A stretch of DNA of 36,423 nt, taken from assembly GCA_016875165.1 (NCBI GenBank), contig VGSF01000046.1:1-36423 (forward strand). The letters are read 5' to 3'. The notes under the pieces were generated by a model, which did no database searches, was not told where the DNA came from, and worked only from the letters and a program-made list of their open reading frames with translations. Origin of the DNA: Deltaproteobacteria bacterium. Lineage in GTDB: Bacteria; Desulfobacterota; SM23-61. Positions 16,749-24,526 of this stretch are shown here, in pieces (positions within the stretch are counted from its first letter, which is position 1; the number at the start of each line of letters is the position of its first letter). Both the position numbers and the translations under genes were made by a program.

Positions 16749-18721
16749 AACCTAACCCCCAGAGTTCGGAGCAAAAAGTTCAGTCCACCGCCGACCAGCA
16801 GGGCAAACGGAAAAATGAATACAGCCATGGCCAAGGCCTGCCGCAGTCCCCGTTCTTTTATGATCATGAAAAAATTAGCCACGCATGGGATAAAAAGCGT
16901 GATGGTAACCAAACTTACCACGATCTGAATCGAATCCAGTTCACCGGCTTTAGCCATGACAAATAATCCGGCTGCTCCATAATCCCTGCGCAGGAATCCT
17001 AAGAGCAAAGCTTGAGTTGCCTTGGCCGGTAAACCCAGAAATCCGACCACGATCGGCTCGGCCATATTCTGCAGGGCCATTAGCAGGCTCAGCCGGTCCA
17101 AAACAAATAAAAAAAAGGTGCCCAACAGAAACAGCGGAACAGCTTCTTTTAAGAACCACTCCAGGCGCGCCAAAGTCTTTATGAGGATATTATTAAGCGT
17201 AGGAATGCGTAAAGGCGGCACTTCCATAATAAAGTCGGCCCTCTCTCCGGGAATGAGCTTTGAGGCTAAAAAACCCACGCCTATCATAGTTCCCGCAACC
17301 ACAAAAGCCCAAAGGGCGATGGCCTTAAACGACAATCCCGCGAACATGCCAACCATCACCCCTATTTGGGCCGAACATGGGACTCCTAAAGCCAGAAGCA
17401 ATGTTACTATAATCCGTTCCTTTTTTGTCTCCAGTACCCGGGCAGTAAGGGTGGCCATGGTATCACAGCCCAGGCCTAAAACCATGGGCAGGACCGCTTT
17501 GCCACTTAGTCCCATAGCCCGGAAAACCCGGTTGACCATCACTGCCAGACGCGGCAGGTATCCTGAATCTTCCAGCAATCCAAAAGCAAAGAAAAAGGTT
17601 CCTACGATGGGCAGGACAATAGCAATCGCGTAAGTAAGCCCCATGGTCACTAATCCATATGGACCAACAAAAAAATCCTGAAAAAATGGCCAGGGGAAAA
17701 GGTATTCCACAACCCGGGTAGCCGCCGGGTTGACGGCCTTTCCAAATACTTCGTTCAATAAAAAATCTACCCCTATGCCCGCTCCGAAATCCCCGACCAA
17801 TTTATACATGGCGTAAAGCGCCAGGAGAAGAATTGGGATTCCTCCAACGGCGTGGGTTGTTAAGTTACTTAAGGCGCTGGCCGCTATTCCCCGGCTACGC
17901 TTTTCTTTTCGGAAAACTTCCTCTAAAATTCGGTCCGCCGCCTTCAAGCGCTTCTGGTTGATCAAAAATCCCAGAGGCTCTTGATGCTGACTTTGCAATA
18001 TACGGCAAATCTCTTCGATCTTCTGGATAACCTTTTCGCTTAGTCGGCAGTGCAGCCAATCTTTCAAGCTTTCGTCTCCAGCAATAAGCATTAAAGCCAG
18101 CGCCCGCTTTCCTTTTTGCTTCTCTGGGAGGAGATTCTCAATTGCTTTAACCCCTTCTTCAATTTCTGGATTATAGACCGGGCGAATTTGCGGGATATAA
18201 CCTGCTTCCAAACCTTTCCCCAACCCATCCAGGCCTTTCCGGCGGGTGGCTATTGTTGATAATACTGGAATCTTCAATAATTGGGCTAAATCATCATGGT
18301 CAATCGTAATACCGCGTTCCTTAGCCTCATCTGCCATATTCAAGACTAATACTACGGATTTTTCCATCTCAGCAAGCTGCATAGTAATCAATAAACCACG
18401 GCGCAGGTTCTTGGCGTCGCAGACCTGGATGACTTTTAAATCTTCATCATTAAGAAGGATATCGCGGGTTACCCGTTCGTCTTCGGACATGGGGATGAGA
18501 TTATTGATTCCGGGTGTATCTACAATAACCTGCCTCCGCCCTCCAACTTTGGAATTCCCCTGGACAATCTCAACTGTGGTTCCCGGATAATTGGAAACAG
18601 TTACATATTGCCCGGTCAACCACCCGAAAATCACGCTCTTGCCCACATTGGGGTTTCCCACCAGGGCGACTCTGGGAAAGGCTTCGCTCGTTGCGGTTTT
18701 TTTCCTTAAGGACTTATTCAT
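16745..18721 (-). CDS. feoB: Ferrous iron transporter FeoB
   Basis: A 658-aa inner-membrane Fe(II) transporter with an N-terminal G domain: G1 GNPNVGKS (22-29), G2 YPGTT, G3 DTPG, G4 NMAD. A helical spacer domain (~190-280) is followed by two gate motifs in the membrane part (GLGCDTMATLTARVLETKKERIIVTLLLALGVPCSAQIGVMVG and GFLRRDYGAAGLFVMAK). At least seven hydrophobic helices are visible. The start overlaps the fur stop by 8 bases. No separate feoA gene precedes it; a FeoA-like domain is fused to the DtxR-type regulator downstream. Confidence 0.97.
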   Translation of the reverse strand: MNKSLRKKTATSEAFPRVALVGNPNVGKSVIFGWLTGQYVTVSNYPGTTVEIVQGNSKVGGRRQVIVDTPGINNLIPMSEDERVTRDILLNDEDLKVIQVCDAKNLRRGLLITMQLAEMEKSVVLVLNMADEAKERGITIDHDDLAQLLKIPVLSTIATRRKGLDGLGKGLEAGYIPQIRPVYNPEIEEGVKAIENLLPEKQKGKRALALMLIAGDESLKDWLHCRLSEKVIQKIEEICRILQSQHQEPLGFLINQKRLKAADRILEEVFRKEKRSRGIAASALSNLTTHAVGGIPILLLALYAMYKLVGDFGAGIGVDFLLNEVFGKAVNPAATRVVEYLFPWPFFQDFFVGPYGLVTMGLTYAIAIVLPIVGTFFFAFGLLEDSGYLPRLAVMVNRVFRAMGLSGKAVLPMVLGLGCDTMATLTARVLETKKERIIVTLLLALGVPCSAQIGVMVGMFAGLSFKAIALWAFVVAGTMIGVGFLASKLIPGERADFIMEVPPLRIPTLNNILIKTLARLEWFLKEAVPLFLLGTFFLFVLDRLSLLMALQNMAEPIVVGFLGLPAKATQALLLGFLRRDYGAAGLFVMAKAGELDSIQIVVSLVTITLFIPCVANFFMIIKERGLRQALAMAVFIFPFALLVGGGLNFLLRTLGVRL

Positions 18722-19193
18722 GTGCGGCTTTTTCCTTAACTTTTTTTCCGGTCATCTCCTTTTTGGCCAGGCAATCCGCACAATGACCGTAAAGCTCCAG
18801 TTTATGGTCAAAGATGCGGAAGCCCTTTTTTTGGGCAATGCGCGACTGCAATTCCTCGATGCGCTCGCTGGCGAATTCCACGATTTTGCCGCAGATCAGG
18901 CAGATCAAATGATCATGGTGCTCGCCTTCGGTGCGCTGTTCAAAGCGGGCGGTGCGCTGGCCAAACTGGCGCGAAGAAGCCCATCCGCTCTGGGCCAGCA
19001 GCTTGAGGGTCCGGTAAACCGTGGCATACCCAATGCCCGGATTTTTCTGACGCACCCGCTGGCACAGCTCATCGACGCTCAGATGGTCCGCGGATTCCAT
19101 AAACACCCGGGCGATCTCGTCGCGCTGGCGGGTGGACTTTAGCCCCCGTTCTTTTAAAAGCTGTTGAAAAGGCAATCCGGAAGTTTTTTCCAT
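18714..19193 (-). CDS. fur: Fur-family ferric uptake regulator
   Basis: 159 aa from the chosen ATG (MEKTSGLPFQ). The winged helix (~8-80) includes STRQRDEIARVF and YATVYRTLKLL. The metal sites are H92-H93-D94-H95 followed by C98-x2-C101, and a second pair C138-x2-C141. A frame 31 codons longer exists, but its extra residues ([12 protein letters not shown]...) translate the family C element and are spurious. The Shine-Dalgarno AGAGG lies in that element's terminal repeat, 10 bases before the ATG. A Fur box overlaps the promoter, which suggests negative autoregulation with feoB. Fur rather than Zur or PerR is favoured by the feoB linkage. Confidence 0.92.
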   Translation of the reverse strand: MEKTSGLPFQQLLKERGLKSTRQRDEIARVFMESADHLSVDELCQRVRQKNPGIGYATVYRTLKLLAQSGWASSRQFGQRTARFEQRTEGEHHDHLICLICGKIVEFASERIEELQSRIAQKKGFRIFDHKLELYGHCADCLAKKEMTGKKVKEKAAHE

Positions 19194-19200
19194 GGTCTTT

Positions 19201-19331
19201 GAGCCTCTTGCAAAAGTATTCTTTTGTGGTTCGACAAGCTCACCACGAACGGAAAAACTAAATAAATTCAACCTAAGCCCGGTCACCCTAAGCCTGTCGA
19301 AGGGTAAATTATGGACTTTTGCAAGAAGCTC
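19201..19331. mobile_element. Family C MITE-like element in the fur leader
   Basis: 131 bp with ends GAGCCTCTTGCAAAAGT and ACTTTTGCAAGAAGCTC, flanked by CTTT on both sides (19197-19200, 19332-19335), a possible 4-bp duplication. The interior has TTCGACAAGCTCACCACGAA and CCTGTCGAAGGG. It is nearly identical to the copy at 22537. It lies wholly between the fur promoter and the fur start. Confidence 0.85.
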
Positions 19332-19341
19332 CTTTTAAAAT

Positions 19342-19389
19342 GATTTTGAAATTCATTATCAAAATATCACGCCCGGAATACCCTGTCAA
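19342..19389 (-). promoter_or_regulatory. fur-feoB promoter with overlapping Fur box
   Basis: On the minus strand: -35 TTGACA (19389-19384), 17-base spacer, -10 TATTTT (19366-19361), then GATAATGAATTTCAAAATC (19360-19342). This matches the 19-base Fur consensus GATAATGATAATCATTATC at 14 positions and has a TGAAATTCA palindrome at its centre. The predicted transcription start falls inside the box, the position expected for iron-Fur repression. Confidence 0.78.
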
Positions 19390-19407
19390 GAAAATAATAG
19401 AAAATTC

Positions 19408-19530
19408 GTAACACTTTAGCTCTTTGAAGAAAGGGGTGTCCCCAGGGGCCAAGGGATTCCAGGGCCCGGGGGCCAGACCGGCCCTCAACAAAGGCTTTAA
19501 TACCATTTTTTCAAATCGCTAAACTGTTAC
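19408..19530 (+). mobile_element. Family A MITE-like element, internally deleted copy (5)
   Basis: 123 bp with ends GTAACACTTTAG and CTAAACTGTTAC, flanked by a perfect 8-bp duplication, GAAAATTC (19400-19407 and 19531-19538). It keeps the outer arms and the GGGCCCGGGGGCC block but lacks the core with GGAAGCATCGG and the apical hairpin. The clean duplication shows that the short form was mobilised, or that the deletion came later without touching the ends. Confidence 0.87.
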
Positions 19531-19561
19531 GAAAATTCAATTGCGGATTGGTGATCGACGT

Positions 19562-20107
19562 TCAGGTCTCAATTGGAGGTAAATAAAAAACCTGCTGGCA
19601 GCAGCCGATTAAAATTTCCATCTGTTGGCGTTCCCGCCGGCTGAAAGCGCTATCGCCGAAGAAACGGCCGTAGTAACCGTTCATGAGTAGAGTGGGAATC
19701 CTCTCGGCGTAAGAAATAAGTTTTTCAGCATTTCCCTCATGCAAGTAAAGGGAAACGTCGTTAATGGCCAGGCACGCCGGATCTTTTTCCTTAAGCGCCC
19801 GCAGGGATTCCTTGATTCTTTGGTAATTTCCCCGAGCCAGCGCCCTAATTTCTTCCTCTGTTTTGCCAGTAAGCCGGGGGGGCACAATCCGCGGAGAAAA
19901 ATAGAATACCTGCTTTTTCTCTTCAAGAGATAGGGGAATCTTCCCTCCTACTCCCTGAACTTTTTGCGGCGCCAGATCGAGGATCGCTATGGGGCCTGTA
20001 CAGCAGTTCATCAGGTTCCGCAGGATCTTCAGGGTTCGTTCTGTCTTCCCGGAGCGAACATCGCCGACGATAAGGGTTTTACGATTCAGGTATTCTTGGC
20101 AGCTCAA
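19562..20107 (-). CDS. P-loop NTPase of unknown function, downstream of thiW
   Basis: 181 aa with a Walker A motif near the N terminus (LIVGDVRSGKTERT) and a probable Walker B-like strand ending in Asn-Asp (ACLAINDVSLYLH). The C-terminal part has RIPTLLMNGYYGRFFGDSAFSRRERQQMEILIGCCQQVFYLPP. The start is a TTG with AAGG close before it, inside the 3' end of thiW (29-base overlap). The P-loop is reminiscent of CobU/CobA-type nucleotide enzymes, but the rest does not match them well enough to assign. It lacks an ABC signature (LSGGQ), so it is not an ECF ATPase. Coupling to thiW suggests a linked role; function unknown. Confidence 0.7.
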   Translation of the reverse strand: MSCQEYLNRKTLIVGDVRSGKTERTLKILRNLMNCCTGPIAILDLAPQKVQGVGGKIPLSLEEKKQVFYFSPRIVPPRLTGKTEEEIRALARGNYQRIKESLRALKEKDPACLAINDVSLYLHEGNAEKLISYAERIPTLLMNGYYGRFFGDSAFSRRERQQMEILIGCCQQVFYLPPIET

Positions 20108-20585
20108 GGACCTTGGTCTTTCTTAAGGTTTTCAAGAGAAAATAGCCTATGATGGAGCCCGGGATGCTCGAAGCCATGAAGGCCGTAAAGAAGAAAACAA
20201 AAGCAAACTCTTTACCCATCAAAGGGCTAAGGATGAGGACCACCAGCAAAACTCCGATTACCCCCGTGCCCAGGGGCTCCGTCAAAGCCACCCAATCCTT
20301 GCGCATCCACCGGTACATTAAGCCGACCACGATCGCTCCGGGAATTCCGCCGGGGAAGGCGAAGATCGTCCCGGTCCCGATGGCATTCCGGATAATTCCG
20401 GCTATAAGGGCGGAAAGGGCGCCGTACCAGGGCCCGATTATGACCCCGGCCAGGGCATTGACCATGTGTTGAAAGGGAAACACTTTGGTTGGCCCGACGG
20501 GAAAATGAATTCCCGAAAGTAAAACGGCCAGAGCTGCAAAAAGAGCCGTGAGCACTAATTTTCTTACTTCAGTCATTTTTTCCAT
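20079..20585 (-). CDS. thiW: ECF transporter S component, ThiW family
   Basis: A 168-aa integral membrane protein with about five or six hydrophobic helices. The motifs FPVGPTKVFPFQHMVNALAGVIIGPWYGAL and RNAIGTGTIFAFPGGIPGA match the ThiW family, predicted to bind the hydroxyethylthiazole moiety of thiamine and work with a shared ECF energising module. The ATG has a weak ribosome-binding site; a second ATG three codons later is better spaced from GGA. It lies 8 bases after larE. No TPP riboswitch precedes the operon, and no ECF ATPase genes are in the window. Confidence 0.88.
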   Translation of the reverse strand: MEKMTEVRKLVLTALFAALAVLLSGIHFPVGPTKVFPFQHMVNALAGVIIGPWYGALSALIAGIIRNAIGTGTIFAFPGGIPGAIVVGLMYRWMRKDWVALTEPLGTGVIGVLLVVLILSPLMGKEFAFVFFFTAFMASSIPGSIIGYFLLKTLRKTKVLELPRIPES

Positions 20586-20593
20586 ACGTTTTT

Positions 20594-21484
20594 TCAGTCC
20601 TTTGCGCTTTTGCCGCCTAAATCTCTCAAGACCTCATTCATCGCCCCGGTCCGGTATCCTTGCAGGTCCAGGGTGACGTAAGTGAAGCCGGCCTCTTTGA
20701 GCAAACGGATGGCCTTTTCGCGGAGATTGCTGTCGAGAAATTGATCGATCTCTTTAGCTTCCACTTCCACCCGGGCCAAATCCCCGTGGTAGCGAACCCT
20801 AAGTTGCCGGAACCCCAGGCTGCGCAAGCGTTCTTCGCCCTTTTTTACCTGTTCCAGGCGCTGGGGAGTAATTTCTGTTCCGTAGGGAAAACGGGAGGAC
20901 AGACAGGCCAGGGATGGTTTGTCCCAGGTGGGCAGGCTGAGGGCCCGGCTTAGCTCCCGAACATCGGCTTTCGTCAGACCTGCTTCCATAAGCGGGCTGC
21001 GCACCCCGAATTCCCGGGCCGCTTCCATTCCCGGACGATAGTCCCCGGTGTCGTCCAGGTTGGAGCCATCTACTACCTGTTTCAGCCCTAAAGCTGCCGC
21101 TTTCTCCCGGCAGAGTCCAAAAAGTTCCTTTTTACAGTAATAGCAACGACGTGGTGTGTTGCCAGTGAAGTCGGGCATGGAAAGCTCGTTGGAAAAAACT
21201 TCCACCCAGCGAACACCCATTCCCTCTGCAACCCTTTTGGCCTGGAGGATCTCACTCTCCGGATAGGTGGGAGAAGAAGCCAGCAGGGCAACCGTTCCAT
21301 CTCCTAACTCTCCGTGGGCAAGGCGCAAAAGCAACGTGCTGTCCACTCCCCCGGAGTAAGCCACCAGAACAGAGCCCATCTCCCGCAGGATCTTTCTGGC
21401 CTCTTTAAGCTTCTTCTTTAACGGCCCTGCCAAAAAATCGGTTATTCCCCGGTCGATTGTCCAATTTTTTTCGGTGGTCTCCAT
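20594..21484 (-). CDS. larE: LarE-type ATP-dependent sacrificial sulfur transferase
   Basis: A 296-aa PP-loop enzyme with pyrophosphate motif SGGVDS (44-49). LarE adenylates and sulfurates the pyridinium dicarboxylate precursor of the nickel-pincer cofactor of lactate racemase. The motif WDKPSLACLSSR carries Cys194, equivalent to the sacrificial cysteine, and an extra pair C114-x2-C117 (RRCYYCK) is present. A three-cysteine set is what is described for LarE proteins that bind a [4Fe-4S] cluster and use sulfide, instead of destroying a cysteine. No larA, larB or larC is visible, so the substrate could be something else. It lies between cysK and thiW, with short gaps. Confidence 0.88.
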   Translation of the reverse strand: METTEKNWTIDRGITDFLAGPLKKKLKEARKILREMGSVLVAYSGGVDSTLLLRLAHGELGDGTVALLASSPTYPESEILQAKRVAEGMGVRWVEVFSNELSMPDFTGNTPRRCYYCKKELFGLCREKAAALGLKQVVDGSNLDDTGDYRPGMEAAREFGVRSPLMEAGLTKADVRELSRALSLPTWDKPSLACLSSRFPYGTEITPQRLEQVKKGEERLRSLGFRQLRVRYHGDLARVEVEAKEIDQFLDSNLREKAIRLLKEAGFTYVTLDLQGYRTGAMNEVLRDLGGKSAKD

Positions 21485-21500
21485 TTTCCCTTATTCCCGT

Positions 21501-22427
21501 CTATCCCACGGCTCCGAACAAACCCGTGCTTAAGTATCTTTCTCCCGTATCTGGAAGTACGACCACCACTACCTTCCCCCTACCCAGATCCCTGGCCACC
21601 TGGAGGGCCCCGCAGGCCGCTGCCCCGGAAGAAATTCCTACCAGCATTCCTTCTTCCTGAGCGATGCGCCTGGCTGTTTCCGCGGCTTCTTCATCCTGGA
21701 CAGTGATAATCTGGTCAATTACCCCCCTGTTTAACACATCAGGAACGAATCCGGCGCCGATTCCCTGGATTTTGTGAGGTCCGGGATTACCCCCGGATAG
21801 AACCGGGGAACGGGTCGGTTCCACAGCTACAATTTTTACCCGGGTTAGTTTTTTCTTGAGCACTTCCCCTACCCCGGTGATCGTGCCGCCTGTCCCCACA
21901 CCTGCCACGAAAGCATCGATCTTGCCGTCAAGCTGAGAAAGGATTTCCTGGGCCGTGGTTTCCCGGTGGATTTGGGGGTTTTCCGGATTTTTAAACTGCT
22001 GGGGCATAAAAAAATCTTCGTTATTCTGAACCAGCTCTTCGGCCCGCCTGATGGCTCCGCGCATTCCTTCGTTGCCGGGGGTTAATACAAACTCCGCTCC
22101 ATAGGCCGCTAAAAGGATCCGCCGTTCTATGCTCATCGTTTCCGGCATGGTCAGGATGAGCCTGTAACCTTTTACCGCGCACACCATGGCCAGCCCAATT
22201 CCAGTATTGCCGCTGGTCGGCTCCACGATCGTAGTCCCTTTACGAACTTTCCCTTCCTTCTCCGCAGCCTCGATCATGGCCAGACAAATACGGTCTTTTA
22301 CCGAACCGCCAGGATTATAGCACTCCAGTTTAGCCCAAACTGCGGCATCTTGCTTCTGCGGCAACCGCCTGAGCTGCAGTATCGGCGTTGAGCCAATCAA
22401 ATTAAGGGCGCTCTCGGCTCTGCGCAT
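21501..22427 (-). CDS. cysK: Cysteine synthase (O-acetylserine sulfhydrylase)
   Basis: PLP enzyme making cysteine from O-acetylserine and sulfide. From the chosen ATG ([15 protein letters not shown]) it is 308 aa, the normal length. The PLP lysine is K44 in NPGGSVKDR; the substrate loop EPTSGNTG, the phosphate loop [10 protein letters not shown] and the C-terminal [11 protein letters not shown] are present. A frame 30 codons longer exists, but a perfect promoter lies inside that extension, so translation must begin further in (22439 or 22427). It is the first gene of cysK-larE-thiW-P-loop. Confidence 0.95.
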   Translation of the reverse strand: MRRAESALNLIGSTPILQLRRLPQKQDAAVWAKLECYNPGGSVKDRICLAMIEAAEKEGKVRKGTTIVEPTSGNTGIGLAMVCAVKGYRLILTMPETMSIERRILLAAYGAEFVLTPGNEGMRGAIRRAEELVQNNEDFFMPQQFKNPENPQIHRETTAQEILSQLDGKIDAFVAGVGTGGTITGVGEVLKKKLTRVKIVAVEPTRSPVLSGGNPGPHKIQGIGAGFVPDVLNRGVIDQIITVQDEEAAETARRIAQEEGMLVGISSGAAACGALQVARDLGRGKVVVVVLPDTGERYLSTGLFGAVG

Positions 22428-22460
22428 GCTTTCCCCCATTCCTTTTATTGGATACCCGAA

Positions 22461-22489
22461 ATTATACTGATTCAGTAAGGTTTTGTCAA
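22461..22489 (-). promoter_or_regulatory. Perfect sigma-70 promoter of the cysK operon
   Basis: On the minus strand TTGACA (22489-22484), a 17-base spacer and TATAAT (22466-22461): consensus at all 12 positions with optimal spacing. The transcription start should be near 22454, leaving a leader of about 15-27 bases before the cysK ATG. Confidence 0.9.
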
Positions 22490-22536
22490 AAATATATTCC
22501 AGCATAACGGTTTGCATAACTTTTTCCCTTATAGCT

Positions 22537-22666
22537 GAGCCTCTTGCAAAAGTATTTTTTGTGGTTCGACAAGCTCACCACGAACGGAAAAACTAAATAA
22601 TTTCAATCTAAGCCCGTTCACCCTGAGCCTGTCGAAGGGTAAATTACGGACTTTTGCAAGAAGCTC
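22537..22666. mobile_element. Family C MITE-like element, copy 2
   Basis: 130 bp with ends GAGCCTCTTGCAAAAGT and ACTTTTGCAAGAAGCTC, and AGCT on both flanks (22533-22536, 22667-22670), which could be a 4-bp duplication or extended inverted repeat. It differs from the fur-leader copy at only a few positions. It lies between the divergent cysK and nth transcription units. Confidence 0.83.
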
Positions 22667-22706
22667 AGCTTACTTATTTTCTATACTTTGGAAGGAGAGA
22701 AAATCC

Positions 22707-22736
22707 TTGACTTTCCGGCTGGCCTTCCTCTATGAA
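22707..22736 (+). promoter_or_regulatory. Possible promoter of nth
   Basis: TTGACT, an 18-base spacer and TATGAA, about 70 bases before the nth start. The match is moderate. Confidence 0.4.
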
Positions 22737-22807
22737 TAATATGAGAAAATATCTACCTGCGCATACGGCAAAACGTTCCCCGGGCAGAGCTAAACAAGGA
22801 TCAAAGA

Positions 22808-23449
22808 TTGAAACTGAAACAGACGGCGGTCAAGATCTTAGACATCCTGGAAAGAGAATACCCGGACGCCCGGGTTACCCTCAATTTCCAAAACCCCCTG
22901 CAACTGCTCCTGGCCACCATCTTAGCCGCCCAATGCACGGATGAGCGGGTGAATCTGGTAACCAAGGATCTTTTCAAAAAATACCAGGACGTCGCAGATT
23001 TCGCCCGGGCCGGTCTTAACACCCTCGAAGCAGAAATCCGTCCCACGGGCTTCTACCATAACAAAGCCAAAAGCATTATCCGGTCTTGCCAAATGATCAT
23101 CCAGAAGTTCAACGGAAAGATTCCCCGCACAATGGAAGAGCTTATATCCCTTCCTGGCGTGGGGCGTAAAACTGCCAATATCATCCTGGGCAACGCTTAT
23201 GATCAACAGGCCATCGCCGTGGACACCCATGTGAAACGAGTCACCCACCGTCTGGGCTGGGCCAAGTCGGATAACCCCGATAAAATCGAATTGGAGTTAA
23301 TGGGGGTTATCCCCCATCAACGCTGGACCATGGCCTGTCATCAGCTTGTCTTCCACGGCCGAAAGATTTGTATGGCCAGGAAGCCTCAATGCAGCGCTTG
23401 CCCCATCGCTCAACTTTGCCTCAAGGTGGGGATTGCTAGAAAAGAATAG
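22808..23449 (+). CDS. nth: Endonuclease III (DNA glycosylase/AP lyase)
   Basis: Removes oxidised pyrimidines and cleaves at abasic sites. The start is a TTG after ACAAGGATCAAAGA; no ATG fits. 213 aa, the usual length. The helix-hairpin-helix LPGVGRKTANIIL carries catalytic K121, with D139 in VDTHVKRV. The C terminus holds the [4Fe-4S] ligands C188-x6-C195-x2-C198-x5-C204. It is followed by a metallo-hydrolase 11 bases later. Confidence 0.96.
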   Translation: MKLKQTAVKILDILEREYPDARVTLNFQNPLQLLLATILAAQCTDERVNLVTKDLFKKYQDVADFARAGLNTLEAEIRPTGFYHNKAKSIIRSCQMIIQKFNGKIPRTMEELISLPGVGRKTANIILGNAYDQQAIAVDTHVKRVTHRLGWAKSDNPDKIELELMGVIPHQRWTMACHQLVFHGRKICMARKPQCSACPIAQLCLKVGIARKE

Positions 23450-23460
23450 GGGGAGAAAAA

Positions 23461-24090
23461 ATGTTCCTGAAGCAAATGGAAGTGGGAAGGTTTTCAGTGT
23501 TTGCCTACCTTCTCGGCAATGAAGCCGCTGGAGCGGGTCTGGTCATTGATCCTGCCGACGATGTGGATCAGATCCTGGCCATCGCTAACCAGCAGAAGAT
23601 CACCATCCAATACATCCTGAACACCCATGCCCATGTGGATCATATCATGGGCAATGAGGAGATGAAAAAAAGGACGGGAGCCAAAATCATTATCCACGAA
23701 GAAGATGCTCCCCTGCTCACCCGGACTCCTCGCAGCATACTCTCCATGTTCGGCGGCCGATCCTCTCCCCCGGCCGACCAGACAGTAAAGGATGGAGATT
23801 TGATTCGGGTGGGAGGCCTGGCCCTAAAAGTTCTCCACACCCCTGGCCATTCGCCGGGGGGAATGTGCCTACTGTGGGATCAGTCTGTTTTTACCGGAGA
23901 TACTCTCTTCGTGGGGGGCGTGGGCAGGACAGACCTGCCGGGAAGTTCCTGGGCGCTCATGGCGCAATCGATCAAAACGAAACTTTTCACCCTTCCCGAT
24001 GAGACGATCGTTTATCCCGGCCACAATTACGGGGCAGCCCCTACTTCCACGATAAAAAACGAGCGTCTTCATAACCCCTTTTTGAAATAA
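23461..24090 (+). CDS. Metallo-beta-lactamase fold hydrolase (GloB-like)
   Basis: 209 aa. The metal motif is THAHVDH (H56, H58, D60, H61), followed by HTPGHSPGG (H130), FTGDTLF (bridging Asp) and VYPGHNYG (last His). This is the compact form of the hydroxyacylglutathione hydrolase/persulfide dioxygenase-like group common in anaerobes. It lacks the C-terminal glutathione-binding domain of true glyoxalase II, so the substrate is open. The ATG follows GGGGGAGAAAAA; it is probably co-transcribed with nth. Confidence 0.88.
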   Translation: MFLKQMEVGRFSVFAYLLGNEAAGAGLVIDPADDVDQILAIANQQKITIQYILNTHAHVDHIMGNEEMKKRTGAKIIIHEEDAPLLTRTPRSILSMFGGRSSPPADQTVKDGDLIRVGGLALKVLHTPGHSPGGMCLLWDQSVFTGDTLFVGGVGRTDLPGSSWALMAQSIKTKLFTLPDETIVYPGHNYGAAPTSTIKNERLHNPFLK

Positions 24091-24105
24091 GTTCGGAATG
24101 CGGAG

Positions 24106-24148
24106 TGCAGAATGCGGAATTTAATTTTCAACCATTCCGCACTCTGCA
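24106..24148 (+). terminator. Long hairpin after the nth operon
   Basis: TGCAGAATGCGGAAT and ATTCCGCACTCTGCA form a 15-bp stem with one mismatch and a 13-base loop, 15 bases after the stop. The following T/C-rich tract is not a pure U run, so it is a possible, not certain, terminator. The remaining bases to 24247 are pyrimidine-rich with no gene. Confidence 0.5.
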
Positions 24149-24247
24149 TTTAGTTTCCTCTCCTGATCCCGAATTTTTTCCTCATTTTATTTCCCCTCCC
24201 CATCTCCCTATCTCCCCATCCCGTATTTCATCCTTCATTCCACCTTC

Positions 24248-24515
24248 GTATCAATTTAGCGGTTTGAAAAAGTGGTTTTACCACCTTTGTTAAGGCCCGG
24301 GGGCCTGGGCGGAACGCGCCGGAAGCATCGGCCGGGTTTACGCTTGATCACGAAGAACCCCGCGTGTTTCCGCCGGAGGAGGCGGGGGGCATTTCCCCCG
24401 CCCCACTCGCGAAGAAATCAGCGCCTTATGATTCCAAGCGGGCCGTCCAGGCCTCCGGGCCACGGACTCCCTCGGTCCTTACGCCCCACCTCTTTTCAAA
24501 GGGCTAAATTGTTAC
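24248..24515 (+). mobile_element. Family A MITE-like palindromic element, copy 3
   Basis: 268 bp, ends GTATCAATTTAG and CTAAATTGTTAC. The flanks CCACCTTC (24240-24247) and CCACATTC (24516-24523) differ at one of 8 positions. It is closest to copy 2 across the interior. It ends 11 bases from the stop of the nitroreductase gene. Confidence 0.89.
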
Positions 24516-24526
24516 CCACATTCTTA

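Noticed and set aside
19194..19286. N-terminal extension of Fur ([12 protein letters not shown]...)
   Set aside because: Translated from the family C element; Fur proteins begin near the chosen ATG.
22428..22517. N-terminal extension of CysK
   Set aside because: The perfect -35/-10 promoter lies inside it, so these codons are upstream of the transcription start.
22440..22540. Possible TPP riboswitch for thiW
   Set aside because: No CTGAGA / ACCTGATCTGG-type blocks before the operon or before thiW, and the leader after the promoter is too short.
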